A stretch of 64,000 bases of DNA from Gnetum montanum. Its lineage: Eukaryota; Streptophyta; Gnetopsida; Gnetales; Gnetaceae. The translations under genes were made by a program, and so were the position numbers. The stretch is taken from positions 571,810-635,809 of the forward strand of contig MNCI01006964.1 of the NCBI GenBank assembly GCA_015680685.1, read 5' to 3'. Below the pieces are notes generated by a model. That model saw only the letters and a program-made list of their open reading frames with translations. It was not told the origin of the DNA and made no database searches. Below are positions 25,555-37,515 of this stretch, piece after piece (position 1 is the stretch's first letter; each line of letters opens with the position of its first letter).

Positions 25555-28430
25555 TTAGGGAGGGGGTTGCTCCCCAAGATCTTCTTCATCATTCACCTTT
25601 GCTCCACTGGGGCTAGCTCCATCATTAACATGTCCCTATAGCATAAAATAAAAAACAAAACAAAACAGGTAAGAGTAGTAAAGAAAATCATAAACAAAAA
25701 AATTAGGAAAAAAGTAACACTCACAAGTGAGGAGGGCCCTATGTTGGCCTCCAAACACCATAGAATCTCTACCTTGGGAACATTTTCCTAATCCTCCTCC
25801 AAGCCAAGATCAATGTCATCCAAGGTTTTACCCTTGTCCACTGAGGTCCAAGTAGGACACTCAAGAGAGAACATGCCTATAGAAGCCTCCTCAGAGGTGA
25901 TGGAAATCATTCTCTCAAGAGATCCGTCCACCTTGGTGCACTCAATAAACCTATCATAAGCAGACCATAAGCCTAACCCATCGATGAACATCTCCATCCA
26001 TCAATTTTCAACTGACTCTTCCTTCAACCATTTCTTGTATTGATGCTTGTGGTCCTTTTGGTCTTGGCCCCACTTTCGTACCTTAGCCGCAATGGACTTC
26101 CAATCATGACACTTTTTTTTCAGAAAATCTATTTGTGCCTTTTGCTTAGCCAAATCCTGTGTAGCTTGCACCTTGCTATTCAAAACCATCCAGTAGCATG
26201 AATAGGTGATTTTAGAAGTGTGCCAAGTGCTATCACCAGATAGTCTGGCAGCAACAAGATTTTAACGGGACTGGAGATCCTCGTTCTTCTCTCTCTCCTT
26301 TACTAGTACTTCTTTCAATGAATGTACCTCATCCCATAAGTACTCAACTAAGAGCCTACAAGTCCAAAGAAAATTGGCATTCTGTACAATGCAACCAAAA
26401 ACCACATCATATACATTCCTTGGGACTTGCTAAACAACCCTGGCAATTCAGGGAGAGCATCAATGTGAGTAGCTTTAGAGGGATCCCATTAAAGCTTGGC
26501 GCCTGCAGGGGTAAGTCCCACATACATAAATCACCGATAATCAACAATGAACCCAGATACTAGGTGCAATGTATGAAATATACATACCTAGTTCTAGATG
26601 AACTTCTTGTAGGTGAGTAACCACATCATCAATGATGCCTTTAACAAAGTCTATCTTACTAGGCATCTTAGGCCATGGTCTTAGCTGGTCGTTTGGCGTA
26701 GGACAAGAAGAGGAGGTTACTTCGATTGGAACCTGTGTTCTTGACACCTCTACTTGAGATGCATGTGCCACAAGAGCCTGAGCATCTACCTTTGATGGCA
26801 AAAATAATCAAAATAATTAAGAACAACTCATGAAAATTAAAAGGATACAAAGACAAGGATTGCATTGAAAGCAACATACCAAAAAGCCTTTGCCATTTAG
26901 CTAGGGTGGATCACCAAGTTGCAACGATCCATTGAAGAAGCCATCAAGGACACCTCTTTCATCACTAGATTTCCTGAGTGCATCCATAGCCTCTGTAAGC
27001 TTCATCCCCATGATGTTTGTCACATCTTCCTCTTGCAAGGCAAGAGGTTCTGTGATCATTTCTTCTCTTTCCTTTGCTTCTTCTTCCAGACCTGTGACAA
27101 TCACTTCAGGATCAGCCATCAAGGCCAAAGCCTCTCTATCTCCCTCATGACCTTCCTTTGATAATTCCAGAATCTTAGAATTAGTATAATATAGTGTATA
27201 TAATGCATAAGCCAAAATAGTAAATAGAAAATAATAAATATGTAATAGTAACATAAAATACTTACCTTCCACTAGCAATACAAGATGAATCTTCTTTACT
27301 CTTGGTCGTATCACGTTTGGGGCAGGCTCCCTTAGAAATTCTTTCCTCTTCACCTTCATCTTGGACCATCCAATGGTTTCACCAATTAAACATTCAGCCC
27401 TTTTCATAGACGTGCACAACCTAGGTGGTTCCAATCCCAAGCTATCATGGGAATGATGGGAATGGCTAGCCACACATCCAGTGGTAACTAATGCGGATTC
27501 CTTAATTTCTTTCAGTGGATCCTGGGATTTGGTGTTGCTAAATAGGTGGTGAATCCATGGATAGGACAATTGTGAACGATCCCTCAAAACATAGTGGTTA
27601 TCATCGTAAACCACTAAGAACTTAGCGAACCTACATAAATACCCCGGAAATAAAGTAAAGGTGAAATGGGATTTAGCATGGGTGTTCGAATGTAACTTGA
27701 TGATCTCCCCACGAAAACTAGATACAAGAAACTATGGCCACTTGTAGCACCATCCTATCTCTAAAACTATGTGTATGACATGTGTAGACTCGATCCCAAG
27801 GTTCCTCCCTTAAGAAAGAGATTTAGGGAATGCCCATGCCCGGAAGAGAGGATATAGAAAGTTCACCTTCTTTGATCGAGTGTCATCTTGCATGGTAAAA
27901 AACCCCAAGAAACACCTAACCATTCCTCCAACTCTTTTATAACCTAGTCCTCCTTGGTTGCTTTATCTATGGCCACTGTAGCACCATCAATGGGCACGTG
28001 AAAAAGATCAGAAATGAATTCAGTGATCAAGTGGAAAGATACCTTGACCCCTTAGACCCACGTGCTAAAATAGGAAGCATCATCATTGAAAGAATCAATA
28101 ATGGTAACCATCTCAGTAGCCAGAATGCTAGGAGTCAAAGTTGAAAACAAGTCCATCAGACCCACCCAACTAAGATGACTGATGATCAATTCAAAAGATC
28201 CCCTTCACAACCACTTTTTTGATTGCTCCACCTCCCCAAATTTCATAAAAAGTGTGGCCTCAGTGCACCCCATTATAACAATAATTTCTTTGAGAGGGAT
28301 GGCTACTATAAAGAGAAAACATAGAGAAAAAAGTTAAAAACATGGTATACGATAATGTAGCCAAAAAGAAGAAAATGGAGTCTAGAGTGTGATCATTTAC
28401 CATCAGTAAGTGGCATAGTCGGGGTAGGTG
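25555..28430 (-). pseudogene. Antisense multi-exon gene, B copy (5' end cut by D)
   Basis: Minus-strand gene, antisense to B's gag. The last exon ends GEQPPP-stop at 25,557-25,555. Exons match the A copy at 51,449-55,061: KWGQDQKDHKHQYKK (26,150-26,000), MPSKIDFVKGI (about 26,660), the acidic region (27,170-26,900), VVYDDNHYVL and LGLEPPRLC (27,614-27,260), and the upstream LFHVPIDG and LYPLFRAWAFP pieces (28,240-27,620). Splice donors sit at the same places as in A (GTAAG after VLLVEG, GTATG near 26,880 and 26,590). The 5' part is lost because element D inserts at 28,431. Several stops; inactive. Function unknown. Confidence 0.85.
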
Positions 28431-29998
28431 TGAAACACCCCAAAAATTCGAAGGCATGCTTGGTTCACCAGGCCTTGCAATTCATGCAGTGCTATGACAA
28501 TTTTTTAGGAGGAGAACGTGTGCTGAATTTAGGCTGGCTAGTTCGGAAAATTTTCTACTTTAGATGCAAATAAGTTATATGGATCATCCTACCTATCGGC
28601 CTAAGTAGTTTACCCTGTCGACAACCTGCTCAGAAGTAACACGTGGAGTTGACAACAGCACTTAGAATGCATAAAACAGTTCAACAAGTTTTCTAAGTTA
28701 TGAAGTCTACTACGCAATGCTATGCCTTGCTATGTAGCATAGCAAACTTTAGAAAATGATTGCAGAATGAAGTGCTACGCTATGCTATGCTACATAGCAT
28801 AGCATAGTGTAGAAAAAGCTAGGTGGTCGGTCCCCTCGCTTGACTTCAAGTCGTTCAACAATGTCTCTTTCTATCAGGAAGCGGGGGACCATGTCTACTA
28901 CTATGCTATGCTGAGCTACATGGCACAGTGAGGCATAGCAATTCTATGGAAGAGACAGAAGGTAACACAAAGGGTAGCATCAGCAAATTCACAAGTTTCA
29001 CAGTGCAGGAAGAAAAGTTTGCAAATTGCCAAATTTTTACGACTAAGGCCAATCGCTACGCTACGTAGTGTAGCATAGTGTAGCAAGCATGCAGCCCACA
29101 TGTAGTGTATGACAAGATGCTACGCTACACTAAGCATGATATACTACAAAGCACTACAAAGCGTGCAGGTAGGTTTGCGACATCAATGCACTTCACCTAA
29201 TTGAACTATTGGCACACGTCTCCAGACACTGACGACATAATTATTACATGGAAGGCTCATAGTTGTAGCATGGTAGGCCTGCATTACAACAATCATGCAG
29301 GCCCAATGGTCATGCATGGCACCTGTAGCACAAACAAGTCAACATGGGCCCAAGGCATGTGGTGTCCAAACCATCCATTTCACATGCCCCTAGCCCTATA
29401 AATACCTTGATGAGTGATGCTCAAAAGGTTGGTCCCAGATATTCTTTAACAAGCAAGTAAGTTAGCATCGAGCATTGTAAGCTTTTTGTTTAACACTCCA
29501 AACAATTATCATTCTCAGCTGGCATTTTTTTCTGTCTCCTTTCTACCACCTTGGTAGAATTTTCACATTACTAGCTCCTAAGTCCGTGCCCAAGTGCATA
29601 GCCATCTTGCTCTACACATCTTGTTTACTCTCAAGATCTCTACACTAAACGCTGTGAAATCGATTGTATCCATCTTGATAGAGCAAACTTGTAGCTTCAA
29701 AATAGTGTATTTTTCTAACTACATTTTACTTAGTTTCCTACTGATTGTTGTGTTCTATGCTATTTTCTGTCTCTTTTGCATTTAAGCATTACTTTGCGCT
29801 TTTATTTTCATTTTCAAACTACACATTGAAAAAGGCTATAGAGACGTTGACTAAGTCCCTATCTAATTGACCAGACCATTCAGGGCACCCTGTATCCATT
29901 CCATCTAGCACGGGCCCTCCCACAGGTATGGGGCTAGAACTGTCCATGACTGTCGACCCCTCGGTGTTTTCTAGCCACCGACATTTTCAGTTGCTACA
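28431..29998 (+). repeat. D 5' LTR
   Basis: Starts TGAAACACCCC and ends CTACA eight bases before a primer site; about 1,568 bp. TATAAATA box at 29,397-29,404. The end matches the solo LTR at 12,090-12,119. Between 28,690 and 29,160 it is full of CTATGCTA/TAGCATAG words. It inserts directly into the B antisense gene; AGGTG at 28,426-28,430 is the candidate target duplication. Confidence 0.88.
28780..28807. repeat. Perfect 13-bp palindrome in the D LTR
   Basis: CTATGCTATGCTA, two-base spacer, TAGCATAGCATAG. Weaker copies lie at 28,715-28,745, 28,900-28,920 and 29,055-29,085. Confidence 0.9.
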
Positions 29999-30005
29999 GT
30001 TTTTT

Positions 30006-30023
30006 GGTGCTAGAAGGAGGGCC
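30006..30023 (+). other. D primer-binding site
   Basis: TGGTGCTAGAAGGAGGGC, eight bases after the LTR, one transition away from the B and E site. Confidence 0.8.
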
Positions 30024-30050
30024 CTTTTGGTGCCCTTTCCATGTGTCATG

Positions 30051-30617
30051 GTAGTCTTGTAAGACTTCTGCACCCTGATACAATTAGCATAAACTTGACA
30101 CCCATCTATGGTTATTTACGCATCGTGCAGTGTAGATCAGTCACCTCGATGGTTCCTCAAGAACCCTACAAGATGCAAAGCATTTTATTGCCAGTTGACT
30201 AGCTTGTCTTACGGTAGTCTTGCATGCGCTCTGTACCCCATCACGCATTAGTGTAAATGTGTGGTACAGATCGGTCACCTTGACGGTTCCTTGAGAACCC
30301 TACAAGATGCAAAGCCTTTTATCGCTAGTTGACTAGCTTGTATTACGGTAGTCTTGCATGCGCTCTGTACTTCATCATGCATTAGCGTAAATGTGTGGTA
30401 CAAATCAGTTGCTTCAACGGTCCCTCAAGGATCCTACAAGTTTCAAAGCCTTTGATTGCTAGTTAGCTTGCCTATCTTATGGTAGTCTTGCGTATGCTCT
30501 GTACTCTATCGTGCACTAGCGTGAACGTGACACCCTTTTGTGGTTGTTTATGCTTTGTGTGATACAGATCGGTTGCCTCGATGGTTCCCTGGGAACCCGG
30601 CAAGATGTAAAGCCTTT
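30051..30617 (+). repeat. Tandem repeat of ~134 bp in the D leader
   Basis: Four units, each opening GGTAGTCTTG at 30,051, 30,213, 30,347 and 30,481 (spacings 162, 134 and 134). Each contains a CTCTGTAC-like block, a GGTTCC(T)-type block and AAGATGCAAAGCC. It lies in the untranslated leader between primer site and gag. Confidence 0.9.
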
Positions 30618-30682
30618 TTTTTTTGCTTTCTAGTTTCTTTCCTCTTTTTGCGATTCCTTTTGCATAACTACATAACTTAAAA

Positions 30683-31555
30683 ATGGCTTTTTCGAACATT
30701 GCCACTAACACCTTCAATGTTGAAGTTTCCATCACGGTTCAAGGCACTACTGGTGCCAAACAACTGTTGAACCTGATGTTGGAAACACGTCAATCCCTCA
30801 TGATCCAAAACCAAGGAACTGAGGGATTGGCACAGCAACATGAGAATTATAGTTTCCTCTGTACAAAGGTGTAGGCAAGTCTGCCCTTGGATGTGCATGA
30901 ACTCAAAGACAAACATAGCTTCAAGTTCACTTACTGCAATGGGAAGGAATTTTTTCCTACTCTCAGCACTTCCATACCTTTAACACAGATAAACCAAAGG
31001 CTTCTAGACCAACTAATCTAGTTGGATAGGCTTAGGGAGTAGCAGGACACAACTTCCAACTAGGATGATGCTTTTTAGAATGGACAGGAGGAACTTGATT
31101 CCCAATCAGACAAGGGAGGTCAAACCAACCCCGTTCTTGTCCCTCCTACCCAGTCCTTTTGGGCCAATCCATTGTCTATCACCACTCCCTTTGTAATCAC
31201 ACCTACACTTCTGCAACCTACAATTGCAACTGCTATGGGTAGCCACATCAATCCCATGGTGTTTCAATGTCCTCTTTCACTTTTTTCACTTGTTTCCTTT
31301 GCAGCCACTCTTCCTTTGTAAATTGTTCAGCAATCTATTCCTGTAGCACATCATACACCAATCACGACTAGCCTGGCACATGTTCATACTGTGCCTACAT
31401 CACAATCGTACACAACCTCTGTTTCCATTCCTACATTCACAACTATTCCAACCACTATGGTGGGCCTTGACTCATCCACATGGTGGACCCCATTTGCTTC
31501 TTTGACCATTTCGCAACCATCGTAGATGTCTCACTACGTTTGCTCTTAGGCATAC
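30683..31555 (+). pseudogene. D gag N-terminal part, interrupted by E
   Basis: ATG at 30,683 (MAFSNIATNTF). NYSFLCTKV at about 30,845 is the counterpart of YNFICVKI in A and B, followed by a region rich in Pro/Thr/Gln (31,140-31,520). Several stops. At 31,556 the sequence changes to the LTR of E, so the rest of D lies beyond the window. Gag forms the virus-like particle of the element. Confidence 0.82.
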
Positions 31556-32079
31556 TGTTGGCACATTTGGCCATTTCATGGAACAACAAAAGTGAATATT
31601 GGAAAAAGGTAATGATAGAGAACATGATTAAAATAAAAAATATTTAAATGAAAAATACAATGGTTGTGTCTTATTGATATACATAATCTCATTTGATATT
31701 TATGGATGAGCCTTTAAAAAAGGAACATACAAAAGGACAAAAGAAAAGGAAAGCAAAATCCAGGATCATTTCTCTGTGAAGGCTTCCCAGAACATTGATT
31801 TCTCGGTAGATGAGATTTTGCGAGTCATAGAAAATAGGGATATGAGAACAAAGGGATAAGTTCTCTCAAAGAAACCAAAAGTGTTAAAGAAGGTCAGAAT
31901 TTGAATGGAACATGAAGGGAGAACAAGAGTAGATTTTTAGCATACGCATGTTTCTAGGTTCTCTAGAGGAACTCTAGCACTAGTCTAGCTCTTTGTTATC
32001 AATTCAAGCTCTCTAAAATGAAGGATTGATTGCAGCTACATCTTCTGGCTAATTCACAAATTCTGTGGAGCAATGCTAG

Positions 32080-32830
32080 CAATGGTACTGCTACGGTGCC
32101 CCTGCATCCACGTTAGCGATGCAACCAAGTTGTAGCTACTGATTTTTGTGATGATAAGGTCCTCATTCCTTGTGAAAACCCTACACGGCTCATTCCATGG
32201 AAAAAGCCTAAGTAACAAAAGCAGCATGGGCAAGCCTTTTAGCGAGCTCTTGGAATCCAGTGAAGATGAAGATGAGAATCATTCACAGACATCACGCAGA
32301 AAGGTCACGGTATACTAGGATCTCGACAACAAACCATCGAAGGTTGCTCCCTACAAGGCGTCCATGGCGGTAAAGCACGCAGCGTAGAAGCTAGGTCAGG
32401 TAGTTGAAGTCGTGGCATTTGTGAACTAGCATGCGTTCATCCATGTTCTAGAGCATGTTGTGGCAGAGCGGAAATAGCGGCGGGAGCTGGATTACCTGGA
32501 GCGCAAGGGCCTCATAGTGGCAGAGTAGCAATAGAGCTACGTGTGCGGTGTTTATTGTCAAAAATTCCGCACGAACCTGGATCTCAAGAAGCACTTCACG
32601 TAGCTGCACATGTGCAAGCACAACAAAAGCCTAGCTTAGCTGTCCTCGCTCCGCAACAGGAAATGTGTGTGCTTTTGTGAGCGCATCCCCAAGAAGGAAA
32701 ATTTCACGCTTTCCAAAGCATGCCACTGATGCTTGGAAAAGACCAAGCAAGAATCACGCATTGATCTTCCAAGAATTAGAGATCCAGAAGAAAGATAGAA
32801 AGATCACTCATGAAAAAAAACATTAGCGTG
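32080..32830 (+). pseudogene. Captured NYN/C2H2 zinc-finger gene fragment in the E 5' LTR
   Basis: A plus-strand frame with scattered stops reads MGKPFSELLESSEDEDENHS, then VTVY-stop-DLDNK (about 32,307-32,336), KHAA, EVVAFVN, EHVVAER, RRELDYLERKGLIVAE, and a C2H2 finger at 32,538-32,609 (C-x3-C-x2-F-x5-L-x2-H-x4-H). I recognise this arrangement from plant proteins annotated as putative endonuclease with C2H2 finger (NYN/limkain-type). Upstream, in the same frame, an Arg/Ser/Lys-rich stretch (near 32,150-32,215) could be an organelle-targeting N-terminus. No gypsy domain resembles this. It is a host exon trapped in the LTR; the 3' part of the NYN domain is missing. Confidence 0.75.
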
Positions 32831-33455
32831 ACCCGATGTATAGTCAAATGAGAAAATTATCAAAGCACATGGCCAAGAACCTGAGATCTCGCATTCAGAG
32901 GGCAAATCAAAATTGAAATAAAAAATCATTTATGGCAACATTACCAAATGCGGTGGTAGAGCCTTCTTTTGCGGTGGCAGTTGATATACGATTCTGGCAG
33001 GGTGGGATAATTTGAAACTATTTACTGGTAGTTCCAGGCTTGACACCTTCACATCCAAACTTCATATTTTGAGCCACCACCGGATTTAAATTTCATTTTC
33101 CAGCAAACGTCATTTTTCCAAAGAATCCAGCAACAAATTTTACATGGGTTTAAAGTGCAAATGCAGATAATTTATTTACACAAGCTTACAAGAATTGGCT
33201 GTCTCCACCACCAACGTCTACATGAAGGAGGATGTTGAATTATTTTCTTACTACCACCTCCTATGTTTAAAAATTACTAAGGCTTTATACACGGTGGGTG
33301 ATGATATTTGATAATTAAAAATAAAATAAGTAAAATACATTAGAGATTTTGGATTTTTTTATAGGCTATTGCTTATAAAAGCAATATTTGTAATATTTAC
33401 ACATGCCAATGTTAGCATGATTTTCTCCTAACTTTATGTATAAGTTACAACTTCT

Positions 33456-33560
33456 TAACTTGTTGGGCAAGCAACTTCCTAACTTGTTGGGCAAACAATC
33501 TCCTAACATGTTGGGCAAGTAATATCTCCTAACTTGTTGGGCAAGTTATAACTTCCTTAC
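33456..33560 (+). repeat. Four-unit TAACTTGTTGGGCAA repeat in the E LTR
   Basis: TAACTTGTTGGGCAA starts at about 33,456, 33,480, 33,504 and 33,531 (spacing 24-27 bp; third unit TAACATG). It lies about 50 bp upstream of the TATA-like box. Confidence 0.85.
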
Positions 33561-34857
33561 TTGGGAGAGAAGTTAGCTAAGATATTTTATAATCTAACTA
33601 CCTTTTGAAACCTATAAAAAGGCTTCAGGGGTTAGAAGAAAAAGGGATCACACACTTGGGGAGGACTACTAGCTCTCACTTGCAGACACACTTTGGGTCT
33701 TGGGAAGAGCATTGTAAAGAAGAAATTGTGAAAGATTGCTTGTAAGATGATTTGCTAAGGAAAAGATTTCAGCCTCTTTGTCATAGTCCTATCAGTTATG
33801 CTTATTGCTTTTTATTTTGTTTAAATTGTTTAGCTAGTGGTTTACATAGTATCATGCTTGGCAAGTAATTTTGGGATTTTTAGATTGCTCTTATTATTCT
33901 TGTTGCACGATAGAAATTTCTATTAAAATTTTGCCATAGAAGCACTTGTGTTTGAAAGCCTTAAGAGCATTTTATTAGTGAATTTTATTATTGTGTAATG
34001 TATAAGAACCACTATTTATATTGCTGTAAGAAAGCCTCTGCGTGTAGTCAAGTCGTTGAACGATTCAATAGTCAAGAGGGTTCAGAGAATCTTTGGTATT
34101 TTGATGGGACCAGAATAACTTTCTTTTATCTTTAAAGTGAATCTATGTGGTATTTCAATCAGAAATTGTCAAGTCTTTTGAAGGTTCTATTGAATGCAAT
34201 TTTTGACATCCATTATCTAGCCAAAATGGAGTCTCATACGTGATAGTTTACGTAGCAATTTTTGGTAGCATAGTAGAATTGTCTTGAAGAAATTGCTTAT
34301 TTGAGCCTTGGAAGTTTGAACAATTCGTAGTTATTGAATTTGAGATAGCTTTATTGCGAAGTGTTTACTTGTATTATTTTACCTTATTTAAACATTTGAG
34401 GTCATAACACAAATCTACTTTTTTCCTTTCTATTTCCATTGAATCTTGCTCTATTTCTAGTTTTCTTGTGGAACTATTTCTTTCTCTGGGGAAAATTAGA
34501 AGTAGATTCGTGGAGTTCTGCTCATATTTTTTTACAAAATTTTATTTGTTACAAGTAGGTATTATAAGGACTGCGTAGACTAGGCAATTGAACAAAATAG
34601 GAACTCTCAACAACTCACAGTACTTGGCAAAGTTAGCTGAATCTCTTTAAGATAAGTCATTTCTAGTTTACACACAATGCAATCATTTCATTTTTCACAA
34701 CCACACACCACAATAGCACACACACATACTCACATTAACTACTGAGTCTATTTGGAGGTATTTGGGCCTTGGTCTTGCCAGATACCAGCAAGCACCTAAA
34801 TCCTATTTGAGGACACTCGTTGGAAGTCGCGTCCCAAACGGTTGCCAACAGTTCTTT

Positions 34858-34875
34858 TGGCGCTAGAAGGAGGGC
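34858..34875 (+). other. E primer-binding site
   Basis: TGGCGCTAGAAGGAGGGC seven bases after the LTR end; identical core to B although the LTRs are unrelated. Confidence 0.85.
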
Positions 34876-34974
34876 TGAAAATTTAGCCTCTAAGTTCATA
34901 AGCCTTATAATTTTAGCACATCAACAATTCTTTGTTACTATAAAGGCTTAAGAAGTTGAATACTATTTCAGTTC

Positions 34975-36228
34975 ATGACCAAGAAGATTGATAGTTTGGA
35001 AAATTTAAAAGTTTTCAAAGATATTCTTGATTCTAAGACCGATTCTTCATCAGAAGAAGAATGGTTAAAGAAGGTTTTTGAATTGGGAACAAATAGTGGA
35101 GTGAAAACTAGAAGATCACGATGATCACCCATTATATCTGGTTTATCGATTCATAAGAGAAGATCTAGAAAGTCTAAGAGTTCAATTATCCAAAGGAATA
35201 GGATGGAAAATCCTTGGCAAAGAGGTACACCATTAGGATTTCAAAATTACAATGATATTCCTAAGGTAGTTTACAAATATTTTCCTGAGCCTTTCATTCC
35301 TAGAAAATCTTATTTAGCTGAAGAATATATTCACATGTTTGAGTTAGCTTTAGCTCATGCAAATATTCAACATTGAGATCAAGCTTGTAAGTTGTTTGTA
35401 TCAAATTTAAAGGATATGGCTCAGATTTGGTATTCAAACTTACCAAATAATAGTATTACAAGTTGGGATGACATAAAGAATCTTTTCTTAGCCCAGTTGG
35501 TTGATCAATTATACTAACAAAAACTATACTATGGGCTGATACAAGCAAAGTAAGGAGTTAAAGAATCAATTAGAGATTTCAACGTCAAGTTTCAACGAAT
35601 TTGTGGACTCTTTCAAAGACAATATAGGCCATCAGAAGAAATGCTTAGAGAAACTTATCTTAAGGCTGTCAACCCCAACATTTCAATTCAGTTAAGGATA
35701 ACTCCAAACTTAACTACACTAAATGACTACTTTAGTGAAGCTATACAGTTAGAAAAATAGTTGGACTTGAATCCTAAAGGAAATATTGCAATACAAAAAA
35801 GAAAAAAAAGAGTTATGAATCCTATGAAATATTTTGCTCAATTTAAATCTTTACCAAGTCCATCTCATGTCAAGATAGAGAAAGAACATGAAAGAGTAGA
35901 ATCTGGAAAAGGACAATTAATGAGAGATATGTCTAACAAAATAGTGAAGCTTGAAAAAGCCTTGGCAAGAGTTAATATAAAGGAAGAAAGGAAAAATAGA
36001 AAGCATAAACATCAAGATACTAAGTTAGCAGAAATTGAGGATGAAAGTGACCTTATTATGTCCAAATTTCTTGATATTGAATCTGATAATGAGTTATCTA
36101 GTGTTCATTATGCAAGTAAATCTTCTAGCAATGGATCTAGTGATACTTCTTCTCTATCAAGTTCTGAAAAAGTTATGTCTTCATATGAAGAATGTAATAA
36201 TAATGAGGAAAATGGATATAATCTCTGA
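34975..36228 (+). pseudogene. E gag
   Basis: ATG at 34,975 starts a frame that runs without indel to 38,379, broken only by about ten stops, all explainable as C-to-T changes. The gag core (about 35,220-35,760) has PKVVYKYFPEPF, CKLFVSNLKDMAQIWYSNLP and SWDDIKNLF. The C-terminal part (35,761-36,228) is Lys- and Ser-rich and acidic near its end, with no CCHC knuckle visible. Structural protein of the particle. Confidence 0.85.
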
Positions 36229-36420
36229 TCAAAAGAAATATTAACCACTTCTAGACCACCAAATGTTATTACTGATCCATCTACTAAGAGAAAAGCTTTT
36301 GAATCAAATAGAAGAGATAAGGATAAAGGTAAAGACAATCAAGTAGAGAAAAGCACTCCAAGTCAATCTTTTAATAAATGGATAAAGAAACCAAGATTTA
36401 TTGGTGATGGAGAGTATGAT

Positions 36421-37119
36421 TTGATTAAAGAAATTAAACATGTCAAGGCTAGTATTAGCTTTTATCAGTTGCTTCAAATAGGAGATCAACAAAGAAAGGC
36501 TTTAGAGTTCATTAAAGGTAAAATGAGAGTTAGAGAATCAGAGTTAAGTTATGTGTTTAATAATGATGAGAAATTAAAGACCTCATATGATAAGGAAGAT
36601 CCTCCTTTCCTTTTGACAATGAAATTAAAGGATAAATACTTACAAAATTGTTTGATTGATTTTGGAGCTACATCTACTATAATGTCATTGTCTATATGTA
36701 AGAAACTCAGTTTGATTCTTGAAAAATCAAACAAAAAGATTGTTCAAGTGGATGAAAGTAGAGTGAAGATTGTGGGTCAATTACCAAATATCCTATTTAA
36801 AATTTCTTCTGAACCCCATGTCATAAGTAGAGTAACTATTCAAGTGATAGATATACTAGATTCACATAGTCTCTTATTGAGTAGAAGTTGGAGCAATAAT
36901 TTCTCAAGTTACATTTCAACAGATTATTCTCACATGTGGTTACCTTGGAAAGGAGAACCAAATCAAATATACATATATAGTGAACCTTTGATGATTGATA
37001 ACATTACTTCAAATGGAAAAAGTAAAATGGTTGAAAAAGGAGGTGTTGAAAACAAAATTTGTACACTCCAAAAAAATTATCGTTCTGAAAAAGAACACTC
37101 AAAGAATGAGGATAAATAG
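36421..37119 (+). pseudogene. E protease
   Basis: Same frame as gag. The protease core is near 36,615-36,900: LIDFGATSTIMS with active-site D-F-G where most families have D-S/T-G, then a long beta-rich stretch and HSLLLSRSW where ILGRPWL is expected. Open for 232 codons to a TAG that separates it from the RNase H. Confidence 0.78.
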
Positions 37120-37515
37120 GAGTTATACTTTGATGGTTCATGTAATTCAAAAGGTGTAGTAGTTGGTATAGTTATATTAGGGAATGGTTCACCTGAAATT
37201 CTCAAAGCAATTCATCTATCTTTCCCTTGTACTAACAACAAGGCTAATTATGAAGCTTTATGTATTGGTATAAGAATAACTCTAGACAAAAAGATCAGAG
37301 TAATCACTATAAAAGAAGACTCAAGATTAGTTTGTGAATAAGTAAAGGGTAACTTTGTAGTAAAGAGCTCATTCTTAAGACCTTATAAGCAACTTGCTTG
37401 TAAGATGTTAGATCAGTTTCAACATTGCCAAATAGAGAATATAAACAGAGCAGAGAATCTTATAGCAAATGATTTGGCAAAAGTAGCTTTAACATTGGAT
37501 ATGCAAATAATAGAA
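37120..37515 (+). pseudogene. E RNase H domain upstream of RT
   Basis: Continues the protease frame after one TAG. YFDGSCNSKG (first Asp about 37,132), CTNNKANYEAL (Glu about 37,252), KEDSRLV (Asp about 37,318) and IANDLAK (Asp about 37,471) supply the four acidic residues of an RNase HI fold. The CTNN...YEAL signature is that of the plant aRH type also present in A (48.1 kb). Here it precedes reverse transcriptase instead of following it. Would degrade the RNA strand during reverse transcription. Confidence 0.85.

Larger units (their letters stand above)
31556..34850 (+). repeat. E 5' LTR (3.3 kb)
   Basis: Begins TGTTGGCA and ends TGCCAACA, an 8-bp perfect terminal inverted repeat; followed by a primer site. 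Length 3,295 bp, long for a plant gypsy LTR. TATAAAAAGG box at 33,612-33,621. The first 1.5 kb is repeated at 38,589-40,081. The LTR carries a host-gene fragment (32,080-32,830) and a short tandem repeat (33,456-33,560). CATAC at 31,551-31,555 is the candidate target duplication. Confidence 0.93.
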
